From contig CAADRB010000014.1 in NCBI GenBank assembly GCA_900708905.1, forward strand, positions 2,335,822 through 2,399,821: a stretch of 64,000 nucleotides of DNA. The letters are read 5' to 3'. The position numbers and the translations under genes were made by a program. Within the stretch, counting starts at the first letter, position 1. The number at the start of each line of letters is the position of its first letter. The notes below the pieces were generated by a model. That model saw only the letters and a program-made list of their open reading frames with translations, was not told where the DNA came from and did no database searches. Origin of the DNA: Hymenolepis diminuta (Eukaryota > Platyhelminthes > Cestoda > Cyclophyllidea > Hymenolepididae). Shown piece after piece: positions 13,601-25,606 of the stretch.

Positions 13601-16600
13601 CCATTAACCAGCTCAGAACTTTCCACATGCATAACATCTTTCCCTTATATAGTTTCTCCGTATTACTATGTCGTAATTTAAATATCGGTTGAGGAAATAT
13701 TTTATTCGTTCATTAAATATTACTCTTCGTGGAACCTTTCTGACTGAAGGATTTCCATTGACTTATTAAGCATTCGTCTTCATTAAGTTCTTTATTTGGT
13801 GAAAAATTAAAAATAACCGACATTTTTCACTCATTTTAATGATGAGTTTATGTAAAAATTCCAATTTCCTTCATTAAGCCGTTGTGGTTGGATTTCATAA
13901 GGGAAAATTTGCAGCAGATTCTTCAGGCTTCCTTTTTTGTAGGACCGTGAATCTTGAATACTGGCAGTTGTGTTCTATATCACGAGCAGTCAAATGAAGT
14001 AGTATTTGTTTCAAAATGTAACTCAGAAATTGGAAAGGGTTTCACATGGACATGAGAAAATTAACAGCTTTATTATCATTTTCAGATGTTTATAGGGTTG
14101 TTTACTGAAACAAGATAGATAGGTATTCAGATAAGGCAAAAAATATATTCATTTTCAAATTTTCAAGGGGAAGTAAAGTTAGGCAAATGAGCTTTCAAAA
14201 TATAATTTTCATATTCTCAAACGGACTTCTGTTTGTTGCAATGAACAGAGGCATTCACTATTTCTTATGATAGCTCAATCTCCCCTACATTGTATACCCT
14301 TAGAATCCCATTTTAGTTGGAAAACATCATAAACAGAGGGATTTGTGGCCTTAGAGTTCCAATAATTTCTAATCATTAATTGAACGTCACACTATTCAAA
14401 CAAGTGTATGGATTAACCTCTTTAGTTTGAGAGAAAAGAAAGAGAACATCGGAGTTTATAGAGATAAATCTTTTCTTGTCCAATACGCAGTTCATATTTT
14501 AGAACATATATTGACAATGTATTGTCACTCCTGCTTTTTTACATGGCTGAATAAATTGACCCACAAAAGTGGTTCGAAGATAGATCGAGATCGCTCTTGA
14601 TATCAGAATTGATGACAGGTTTTGGTTTACCCATTCCTGAAGCATTCGAAAATATGGCATTTTAGAGAGCTTGCATCAGTACCATTTTTGCTGAATAGGT
14701 ATCAGTATGAAACGACTGGGTTTAGAAAGTAGATGGTTAAAGTTATTTAAAGCTACAAAGAGAACGCGTGAAAATTTCTAACATAAGAAAGCAATTAATG
14801 AGATCTCCATTCATTTCAAAAAGTATTACACTGTTATTTAAGGCAACTATGATCTTTGTGTCACCTTATGAAAAATAACTAGTTCCAAAGAGAAGAAAAT
14901 GCATGAAATACCTTGTGGTCTGTTATATAAACGGCAAGATCCGAAGCATTGTACTTAATTTTAGGACTTATTATGACCATTTAACCCGGATTCCTAACTT
15001 TGCGCAACCGGCTTGCAAGATGACATAAGATCGAGATGAATTAAGACCACCTTTACTTTAAATTTCTCGACATGCTCAAAAATATAGCCACTCATTATGT
15101 TTTCCAGATGCCATAAAGTGAACGCCTCCAATTTTCGATTATCTAGTTCTTTTCATGCACAGACAACATCTCAAGCTTATGTGGAAATGTTGTTAATGTT
15201 GAGCCTTAATGCGTGGCTCACTAATATATAGTCACAAAATTCCAACAAATATCGTGCGTTTGCATGAAACGCTTTAAACTTGATAAAATCATCGGTGAGC
15301 TGCGGTAACAAAATATTCTAGTTTGTACATTATGTGATTAAATTTATGCAAATTGCATGTCAGTACTAAAAAGCACGATCTAAAAATGTCTAAATGTTCC
15401 AAATTAAACCATATGAGAAATAAATCGATACGCTGATCGGTATTAGGAAAGTGTTATAACCTCCTCTTCTCTGTAGGAGATAGGTCGATCTATACTTAGC
15501 GCCATTTACAATCGCAATGTAAATAAATTCATTCGAATTTATTTGTGGCAGAGAGTAAGTAGAGGGGTGATCCAGAGGAACCATTTTTCCCCGCTACCGT
15601 TGTGGCTTAATAGACTGGCTTGAATACCGTACAAACAACCTTTATTAGTTAGTCAAAATAAAAGTGAAAACTAAACTGACTACAAATACACATCGGCTAG
15701 TGTCAAAGCATTCACATTTGCCTCTTATTTTACTTGGACCTTATTGTATCACTAATCCCATCAGTAAGTCTACTATAAGAGTTGGGAAAAGTTAATTTAT
15801 GAACCTCCTCAGACTAACGAGAAATGACAGATTTCGGTTTGACAAATGAGGGAGGAGAGTACACTTTTGATTAGCTTAGAGACAGTTAGAGACGGCAAAC
15901 ATGTTAGAGCCTTGGCAGCAGTATTTTCTCCAAAGCCCTTTGGAAATGTGCCTTCTGCAATTCTAACGAATTTTATACTACAAAGAAGGAGATTTTTGAC
16001 GGTGAAAAATTAATTAATCTGAAAATAGGGAAGCACTAAAACTTCCCTTTACTTCCCCGATTTGTCAAGTCTTTATATTTGGACTTTATGTACACTCTCT
16101 TTTCTGCATTTTAACCTTTATTATCGATAATTTTAGATGTAGAGTTGCTAGAATTTAACACAACAATTTTGCTTACCCATTGATCTATTCAAACTGCTAA
16201 TAAAGGTTTGAATTGAAGGGTAAGCATAAAATAAGAAATGTATAAATGCTAATAAAGATATTTTCTTTGAGAAAAATGAGGATACTAATAAAAATGGTGA
16301 AACTCACCAAAAATCGGGAGAATAGTCTTCTAATAAGGACTGGAAATATTCCTTTGACTTCTGTTAATGTTCAATTATTCAAGAATTTTCAGTTATACCA
16401 CTTACTTTATTAATTGTTCTTCGAAATTTTCATCACACTGTCCATTCGTTTGATTTATATTCTATTAATATTTCACAAGTCAAATAGTCCATTTTTTTAC
16501 TGTAGCAATCACCAGTAAAAATATAATAGCAATTTACTAAATATGCAGTTACTAAATTGTTTTTTTCACAACAATGTTAATGGTGGCCAGAAATTGATTA

Positions 16601-16780
16601 CATGGCAATGGGTGCATTGATTGTTTTTGCCCTACAGATTTGTTAAACTATTTTAAATGAAACTTCCAAAATAGTTAAAAATTTAGTAAATAATGGAATT
16701 ATGTTTAAAAAAACACATGCTCTTCAAAATTAATCGTAGCTGAGCTCTTTTCAGCACCAAGACACGATTTAATATTTGCG
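10691..16780. other. No gene seen
   Basis: About 6 kb of AT-rich sequence with short chance ORFs only (the longest is 74 codons, at 11300). The one structure noted is the palindrome at 11027-11054. Confidence 0.5.
11027..11054. repeat. Palindromic hairpin with two octamer motifs
   Basis: Perfect 12-bp arms (CATATTTGCATT and AATGCAAATATG) are separated by CGAA. Each arm contains ATTTGCAT/ATGCAAAT, the canonical POU-domain octamer, so the element presents two octamers facing each other. Whether it is bound by a factor or is a chance palindrome cannot be told from sequence. Confidence 0.7.
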
Positions 16781-16789
16781 GTCCTGTGT

Positions 16790-16975
16790 ATAATGGCCGA
16801 ATGAGGAGATGGAGAGAGATTAAAGCAAAGCGAAGCGATGCACAGAAAATAGTACAAGACCACCATGAAGGCCCACGAGTCTTGGCTGGTTGAGCGGAGC
16901 CATATGCGGCTGTTACGATGCATCTGTCGCAGTGGGAGGCCGATTCCGTTTCTCTTTGATCACCTAATTCAATTA
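16790..16975. other. GC-rich island of unknown nature
   Basis: A block of about 185 bp is visibly richer in G+C than everything around it. On the plus strand an ATG at 16801 opens a 30-codon basic frame ending at a TGA (16891-16893), after which the same frame stays open for about another 28 codons. On the minus strand a 72-codon ORF (16705-16923) overlaps. No splice consensus brackets either one, and a loose tRNA A-box-like string (TGGCTGGTTGAGCGG) occurs near 16885. It could be an exon, a promoter/5'UTR block or a worn mobile element. Confidence 0.3.
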
Positions 16976-19900
16976 CTAGTACTACCTCGACCCGAATATT
17001 CTTATCACTACCGGGTATAGCAGTTCCGTTTGTATATGGTTATTTTTATTTCCTTTTTCTGAATATTATAAATTAATGGATTAATTTTTTCCCTTAAATA
17101 ATAGTGTGCTTTTCTAAAAGAGGAGATATAGGTGTAGCGAATAGCAAAACTGGCCTTGGTATCATGAAGGCAAGATGTTATGCTATAGCTGCGCTATCAA
17201 AATCGTAAGACTATATCTCTCTGTATTTAATTTTTTCATAATGATCTATTTGGTGTTTAGCTAGTTAGTTAAATTAAAATCTGTCTGCCACTTGATAATC
17301 TTGGAAAAACCATTAGATGGCAAGCTTTCAAATCCTGACAGTTCACCTTCGTGATATAATGGCTTAATAGCCTAAGAAAGGATACTTTAACAACTGAGTT
17401 ATATGATTTTTGCATGATATCTGAATCTTCCAATTACGGTAATTCTCACTATATCCGAGAGTCGGAACGAGAAGGCTAACATAGATACCAATGTACACGA
17501 CCTCATTCGTGTGAAAATGCACCTATGAACCGTCCTTGAATAAGCCAGAATGGAGTACGCTGTTTAATTTAATTAAGTGCAAAGCCAATGAGTCAGACAA
17601 GTTTAAATGCCGTATATGAGTTAAATAAATAGTGAAATAACGTCTCTTACTAAAGGGAATCAACATTTAACACTTAAATTCAAAGAGTCAGGTTTCAACA
17701 AGACACTAATGAGGTCTAAGATAAGTTAGAGTAAGCTTATTTCTTTGGAAGTTGGCGCGCATATAGTAAATTGTAGTGTCCATGAACTAATTCTGTTGAA
17801 AATTCCAATGGTGGCCTAATAATTGGCGCATATATCAAAGAACCAACCAGGAAGTCACCGAAAGATAACATTAAAAATGGACTCATATTTCAAATGATTT
17901 GGAAATTATTATCAATGGCTAAATTTTCATATCTTAAACTTGGAAAATTCCGAATATATACTTTCGTCTGCTTCGAGCAAATGCGCAATTAAGGATTTGC
18001 GAATGAAGGCAAAGTTTCATTTATGAAGACCGTCTGTATTAGACGTCATCTAGTCGTAGCTGATATAAACGTTTACAGTTTTCTGAAGTCAGGAAGATCT
18101 CTAGGACAAATGGATATTAATCAGAATTAAGGGTTTTTACTTTACAGGGCGAAGCCTTCAAAGTTCGCTCTCCTCACCCTCCAGTGTATTAAAAGCTACT
18201 CATTCCTCCTTTTCAGATTTTAATTTGATATGATCTCCTTATTCTAGAATGATTTTAAGGAACGATATATCTAGTATTCTTAGAGATAATGTACATTTCT
18301 CTCAAATTAGATTTCGCAAAGTATAACCCAAAATAATGCTTACCAGATATTGTGCACTGAAATGAAATGAATTAATAGATTAAAATTTCATTTTTTACTT
18401 CATTTGGTTATTCTGTTTTTTCACTAGATGCCAAAAGAATGCAATATTTCAACAAAATATCAAAATTGTCAGTAGTCGAAAAGGGAGAAGTCCTATTTAG
18501 ATGCATACAAGACATATTAATCATCAAATTGTGTGATTTGGAATATTTTTGATCTAATCCAAATTCCTTTTCTTGGTATATTCATTTAAACAAATTGCCT
18601 ATTTTGAATTTCAGATAGATTTTAATGTTAATTTTAAATAAATAGAGCAAATTAATAAATTAAAACAAGTAACTAGATAACAAAACTTTTCAAGACATTT
18701 CCTAACTAAAAATCAAATTTCTGAAAGTGTACAAAAAATTTTCTCATTCCCTAAATAAGAATTTTGTTTGAACTGTATTTTTACAGATTTTTAAATATTT
18801 TAATTAAGTTGAATATAAATATATATTCATGTTTCGCATTCTAACAAATTCGAAATCTTGTCACTTTTACTGGAAGTTGGATAATTGAAGGCTTCATTGA
18901 AAATTCATAGTCTGCTCTGCATTTATCGTTTTAAATACGATATAAAGAAGTCACATAATTTCTTAAATATTATTAGTGAGGCATTTATCTTAAATGCGGA
19001 ATAAAAAATATAATATTTATATCCATGCTCTCAATCTGTCAAAATCAGGAAGTTTCCAATAGACGGAAAGAAATCACTTTTTCTGCCTGGTAATCTGCAT
19101 AAATTTATTCTCTGAAATATCCGAAATGCGCACTGAAATGTTTGCTAATACATATTTGAAATTGCTTTCTTTGAAGTTTGAGATCGACAAATAACTTGTT
19201 TTAAATTCCAGGTAAACGCTGAAGTTACTTAAGAGATAAAAATAATCCCTTTGATATTGGTAATTACTTGAATCTCTCCCAGATAATGAACAAGTAACAT
19301 ATTATTTGAGCCTTCCAAGCTATTTGCCCAAGTCGAGTAGATTCGATTTGAACGAGATCGCTTTCTGTTGCTAGTGATTTGCAAATTTTTATTCCATGTA
19401 ATATTTGGCATCAGTATTCTTAAATTTTTGGATAAATAAATTACTTGCTTTAAATACCAGAAAAACAGTATAATTGATTACAAATATAAAAAACATGAAG
19501 GTGCTCTTAATTAAATCATTGAAGTTCCATCAGAGTTGTCTGCGATATTCAGCACAAATATCTGAATAACTGTGCTGAATATTATTTTGCGATAATAGTT
19601 CTTTATATTTTAAATGAGATGACATTTGTTTCCCCATAGAAATGAACTTTTATGGTTGGCAATTTCTTTTAATCTAGATGAAAAATTTTTCCGTATAAAT
19701 TCAAATTTAGCCAAACATGTTCAAAAAGACTTTTAGTGGTTTTTTTATTTTCAAATTTGCGCGCATCATTTCAAACTCCATATTAAAAATGCTGAGTGAA
19801 TAACTTCGGCAATTTAAATTAGGATATCATTGGTGCATAATATTTATTTCCAAGGGTAGTAAAAAGACGGGTAGACCGATTTTAGAATTTGATCAAACGA

Positions 19901-22900
19901 AAAGATGGCTAGAGATGTCTAGTGAAGAACTGGAAGAAGGAAATATTTTTAGGTAGATAATTAAACTTTATAACCAAGACAGCAAGGTTCCTTTTACGAG
20001 GATCAGAAATTCAAGTTAAATTTAAAAAAGCAGAAATATCATAAATGTGTCCCATAAAATCAATTTCGAATCGTTTGATATTAGAATTAAGTATATGTCG
20101 CACGTCGTACAGGTAAAAAATTGGTTGGTGGCGCCAAGCTAAGTTGGTCGAAGCTAAGACTAACAGCTTTCAGCCATGACTGATGCAATGGCTATCACAA
20201 ACAACAAGTAGCCACAGTTTTCAAATTAGAAAGCCAAGAGTTGAGAGTAAGTCAAATTATATTGTGCAGTAGTAATGAAAGTCGAAAGAGAAGCTGAAAG
20301 ATCAGGAGCACATTAACGAAACAGACGAGGTGAAAGTAACCGGATAAAGTGAGAGGAGGAGAATCAAACGTTTGCACCGCTGGTCTCTGCAACGGACGTT
20401 TCGTTGGTGTGTATGGATGAAAAACTGGGCTATCGAGGAAGAAGTGAAACTGAAACTGAAAAATTTGAAAACAGCTCAAATAAACACAAAAACGTAAACA
20501 TGATTTTTTATCAAAACGATTTGAGCTAATATTACCTAAAAACGCCTAGAAATTTTTGGGTAATCCATCAACTCTTACCATACATAAATATATTGTTTTA
20601 TCAAAAGGCTATATAAGGTAATTTTTCAATACTCATGGTGGCTGAATTATTTTAAACCCTTTCAACAAACTAATCTATCCATTTGTGTTTCTGCGGAAGC
20701 TGGGTCATTAAATTTACACGCGAAATTAGCTTTTTACCTGGTGCGTAGCTGGAGAACTTGACTTGAACGAAAAAGAAATTGCGCCCATTCTTCTAAATGG
20801 CACTTACCTCTTCTTCCCTAGAGCAAATGCTAAAAGTAATGAAGTATTTTTACGAGTCGCAGTAAAATAACGCATTGATGACTAGGTTTGGGTTAGAAGG
20901 ATGAATAGGAGGAGAATGGCATTTAGAGATCGAAGTAATTTAATATCCTTTAAACTATCTGAGATTTTGGTTTCTCAGATTGTTTTAATGCGTTCTATTC
21001 CTCTGTAAATTAGATTAAATATTCTTCGTAAAGATTGGTTCAACTATATGATTAGTAGTAATCTATTCGAATTTTCGGACTTACGCAAAATGCACAGACT
21101 TATCAAATGAGGAGACAAAAGGAAATTGCAGACCCTTATTTAGTCACCGCCTCAAAAAGTGTAATCTTGAACTTAGCCATATACTTCCGTCAAAATTTAT
21201 TGGCGTTTAACTTCTGGATTTTAGATAGCTGTGTTGGTTAGCTGGTAATGAAATTTACCCAAAATCTGTGATTGTTCTAACGTTTTGCTTAAATAATTTT
21301 TCCGATTACTTTTATCACAGTTTCCCTTAGAACATTATTTTTGACGATTTACATAGACAACTTGTCAAAAACTACGGCATCAAAATGAAATTTTACTTGT
21401 TAATACATCGTTCTACATTATTCTTTTAAAATACGGAAAAATGGAAAAGATTTGGTTTTTAAAATTTGTATGATTGATAACTTTTCCATTATGATACTCA
21501 TTACTATGCCAAAAACATGGAGTGAGAGTCTATATTGACCCAGATAGTCATTGAAAACCTTTCTGGTGTAAACTAATTATAACAACAAAACTGAAAACTA
21601 CCAGCTAAGATGCTGAAGTGGGGTCACGCAAGGTTAGCGAATTATAAAGGGAATTGGCTGTCTATTTTAGTCCTGGGAAAGTATCCAGATATGTGGAGAG
21701 AGGCTAATAGATTCAAGTGAATATGGGTTGAAAATACAAATCAGAATGTCAAAATATATACACTTCAACTGATTTCTGGATTGGTTACACTAACAATCCA
21801 AATATCCACATTTCAGACTTCAGGATTTGATTCCTGGACTTATAAATCAGTGGTATAGCAGCACATTTGTATCTTCTAAGAAGCAGCGACATCTGATACC
21901 CACTAAGATGTTTGAGTAGCAGAGCCCGTTATATAGATAAAATAAGGATGGCGTTGTAAAATCCATTAAAAAGAAGTTATGCACACTATTGATCCCATTA
22001 GGTCGAACAAATAACTAAAGAATATTCTGATAGATTAAAGTAAAATGCTTATTAAATTATAGAACTGTAAATCGACTATTGTAACTATTCCGAAATTTAT
22101 TGAATGAAACTGTCGGATCACCATTATTGAGGCCTAATTAAGAAACCGCTTCATAAAATCAAAAAATTTAATCATCGCATTTAGCGTCGGGATTTATATT
22201 TAATCACATTGGGAATCTTGCATATATCGAGTCACAAAGCAAAGCATTTCTAAATCTCCGATAATTTCATGGTGGATAAATCTTGACGCTGACTGGTGGC
22301 TGCACTATAAAAACAGCCCCCAATATACATATTTTTCGGGTTGCGGAATCTTGCTTTACAAAGTGAAAGCCGATATCCTGCATACCGCTGTTGATAATGA
22401 TGGGAACAATATTGCTTTAATAAAATACGGAAGCTTTCAATTCCGTACCAGCTTGCACCGACAGTGTCGAAATAAATCATCTCGGTGCACGTATTTCATA
22501 TATGCTCTGAATTTCCCACCACTAGAATAACGTACACCAGATGCGTGCCTGGATGCATGGCACTAATGACAAGCCAGTACTAAAAGTATTCATGGAAAAA
22601 TAGAGACAAGAGATTGATATTTGTACCTGATGGCTTATGATTTTACATCCCAACCCAATAATCATGCATTAACTTATTGCGTTATTACCACAGAAATTTG
22701 TATTCTTGGCAATTACTTTAAATTCTCATTACTTTCTCAATAATATCTTACTCATCTAATTCAGTTTAGGACAAAGGTGGAGCAATGTTCCATTTTCTAC
22801 CTTCCAATGACCGACTTCGATGACTATTAATAATATTTTAATAATTTTAATTTAATTTAATATTTTTTACTCCTAGAAAACAGTGAAATTCATTAAGAGA

Positions 22901-23689
22901 TAAGAGTAAGAAGTTTTGAAGGATATCGAAAAAGTCAGAGTAACCAAAAAGTCTAATTTCATTTGATTTTTGGATTCGGAATGCACGTTTTAACTCAATG
23001 AGTGCTTTGATGCACCACGTGCCGATTTCATGAATTCCCCCTCCAAATACGGGGAAAATCTTGTCTGCAATGTTTAGTAAATATCAAAATGGCCGGTATA
23101 AGTTCGAGGAAACATCCCATGAGTATTTGTTTGTATGTTTGTGATTTTTAGATATAACAATGAGGGCAAATGAGGAAATTAATAATCTCAATTATGACAA
23201 ATTCATTGTACGTTTTCCCTAATCAACATTCCGAAATATTGATTTATCCAGAGAGGTTTTCATAAATCTACCCGAAAGATATAGCATTTTCCAAGATTCC
23301 GGGCTGATAAATCTTACTGTATTTAAAAGCTAGCTTCAATCTTCAAAAAGTGTTGCGATCTTCCCAGATGCTAAGTTGTTACTTACACCTACTCTCTCTA
23401 ATGAAATTTTAATTACTTCAAACTAGTTTTATTTGGGTACATAGCTATTTATTAACATCGACATTTTTGTTATAACCTTATTTTATTATTTTAAATCGTG
23501 ATTGATGAAAATGGTAATGAAACATGACTGTTGGTTTATTTCATTTCATCGTTTAAAATAACGAATTGTAGGTCTTGCTTTTTAACAATTATTTAACATG
23601 GATTTTTGTTAATTCAAATAACTCACATACATTTGCCTTGATTATTTGCCTGTCCATTGCATTGCAATGAATATAATGTAACATAAAAT
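16976..23689. other. No supported gene
   Basis: Mostly AT-rich, with chance ORFs of at most 76 codons. A GC-richer stretch at about 20090-20480 is described under findings, and a clean hairpin lies at 19545-19582. The ORF at 22250-22480 (-) has no splice context. Confidence 0.4.
19545..19582. repeat. Hairpin, perfect 12-bp arms
   Basis: ATATTCAGCACA (19545-19556) pairs exactly with TGTGCTGAATAT (19571-19582) around a 14-nt loop. The stem is shorter than a normal microRNA precursor and no known seed was recognised. Confidence 0.55.
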
Positions 23690-23880
23690 AGCACGTGTGT
23701 GTCGGTGTCGCATTGATCACCATGTCAGAGGTCATGGGTTTGATTCTCATCGACGCACACCCAGTGAGGGGAATGGCCAGCCATACTGGTAAAATTTAAT
23801 TAATATGGAAGATATCAGAACAAGGGCTCTATGATGCCACCCTCTACCCAAGATGAGCATTGAAAGGCACTTTCCTAAAT
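23690..23880 (+). mobile_element. tRNA-derived SINE-like repeat, copy 1
   Basis: The block GAGGTCATGGGTTTGATTCT at 23729-23748 resembles the RNA polymerase III B box (GGTTCGANTCC) inside a tRNA-like context. The following bases (CGACGCACAC, then CCAGCC...ACTGGT) align with the copies near 59041 and 61160. Copies in this window share a head with the B box and an ACTGGT motif about 50 bases later. The element is diverged and there is no evidence that it is active. The ORF starting at 23879 lies just past it. Confidence 0.6.
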
Positions 23881-24479
23881 GGACTCAGGAACTATATTAT
23901 CATTATTTATAGCAGTTAATATTTTATACATTAACAATCAATCTCATCCAACCACTCTTGAATGTGAGAAGATAAAAGTAGCTTGGAGTCGCATAATCAT
24001 CGGTGATCAAGTACTACAAATCGAAAACATTTCTTTTTCCCGAAATTTTATTCTGCCATTGATTTTGAGCTCTTGCCTCAATCTAGGTCGACTGTTCGTT
24101 AATATTCTTTGATGAAAAATCCTACACAACCACAGACCGTTTCCCGATTTAAATGACAGACAAATTTTCTACTCTTTAACTGGAGTTGCAACCACTCGAG
24201 GTTTTACATTTCTCATCATAACGGTTTGGATATTTCAGATAGCTTAACGTATGCCGCGAATAACATCAAATATATTCACTGAAAATCGCATTATAATACT
24301 ACTTTGTTGTTCCCGTGTTTAGGCGCTGCTCATGATTATAACTTGTCAGCGTTTTACAACGCAATAAGCAGTAGTAATACGGCATAATAATTACAGTGTA
24401 CATCTATTAGATAAATGGTCAATGCAATTGATCTAATGCTAAGAGATAGACTACAATTATGAAGAAGGAAGCCAAATTG

Positions 24480-24506
24480 TATTATTATTGTTATTACTAT
24501 TATTAT
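24480..24506. repeat. Imperfect ATT microsatellite
   Basis: Runs of ATT/TTA trinucleotides with two interruptions. Short and unremarkable. Confidence 0.6.
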
Positions 24507-24608
24507 GAATCAGAATAGAATTAAAATAAGGGAGGGATAACAATTTCATTTTTAAATGGAATAAAATTGAAAGAATTAAGTGTGTTCGAATCATGAATTC
24601 ATCAAATT

Positions 24609-24638
24609 TCAAGCTCTGCTGCGATAATCAGAGCTTGA
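24609..24638. repeat. Hairpin, perfect 10-bp arms
   Basis: TCAAGCTCTG (24609-24618) and CAGAGCTTGA (24629-24638) are exact inverse matches around a 10-nt loop. The element sits about 1 kb upstream of the docking-complex gene. Confidence 0.5.
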
Positions 24639-25606
24639 TGACTACTTTTTGCAGTTAGTAATAGCCAAATGCTTCACTCTATTTATTCTTTATCATGTAT
24701 TGCCCATGTATTCCGTTTGATATAATTGTGAAGTCAATCATATTACCATTCAGTAATGACTTGTAGTTCAAACGGTGATGGCTTTTATTAAATTTCCTGT
24801 TAAAACTATAAAAGGTATAACTTGTAATTTATTCATATTTTTTACTATAGTGAGCGAATTAAAACACTGATGAGCCACAAGTTAGTACTGCTGCACCTTT
24901 GTCTGAATCTTTTCAACTCATTTCGCAACATCATCACCCGAATTTCATGAAAGATAGAATTGTCTTTTATAGATTTGTTCAATGCTTGTGTAAAACTTAA
25001 CAAGATTTTAAAATTCAACTTTTGGGACTTTTGTTTTATTATTTTGGGTCTATTTTCCGCAAAAAAATTTACCTCAAAGATAAATGAAATAAGTAAGCTC
25101 AAAAATAGACAGTAAAATAATAAAGAATTAGACCCAATATGTCGTGCACATGAAACGCAGTTTTATGTTTAAATGTTTTTCAATATATTAGATTAGGTCT
25201 TACATGAAAAATATCAAAAATAACATTTTAACGTTGGTCAAAATAATTAGTCGTGAGCTGATTCGGTGTAATTGAACGATTAAAAACTAAGTACAGTAGT
25301 AAATACTGCCAAAAATAGTGTAGCAAAAGTTAACAGAAAATAGGAGATTATGTAATAAAGATTTAGAAACCTTCAATCAGAAATGAAAATTCTAAATGAG
25401 TAAAGTATTACATAAAAGGAAAAAGACAACGAAATAATATCAGTATATTAAAGTTTCAAGAAAATAATTTCAAATAATTTTATTTCTGATCAATTGTATA
25501 AACAAGATAGAATCAGTTTTCTTTACTTTAAATTATTAACTATTTGTGTCCTTGAACATATGTTGACGCTAACACAATTTTAAATTTTGAATGTACTAAA
25601 TTAAAG
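24639..25606. other. Upstream region of the docking-complex gene
   Basis: AT-rich, with only a chance minus-strand ORF (24845-25102). No clear core promoter was identified. The frame of the first coding exon is open back to a TGA at 25553, and TTAAAG directly precedes the ATG, so a 5' exon spliced at that AG cannot be excluded. Confidence 0.4.

Noticed and set aside
22895..22985. Possible fifth copy of repeat R2
   Set aside because: Shares only a TTTGATTTTTGGATTC string and general purine richness; too little to separate from chance.
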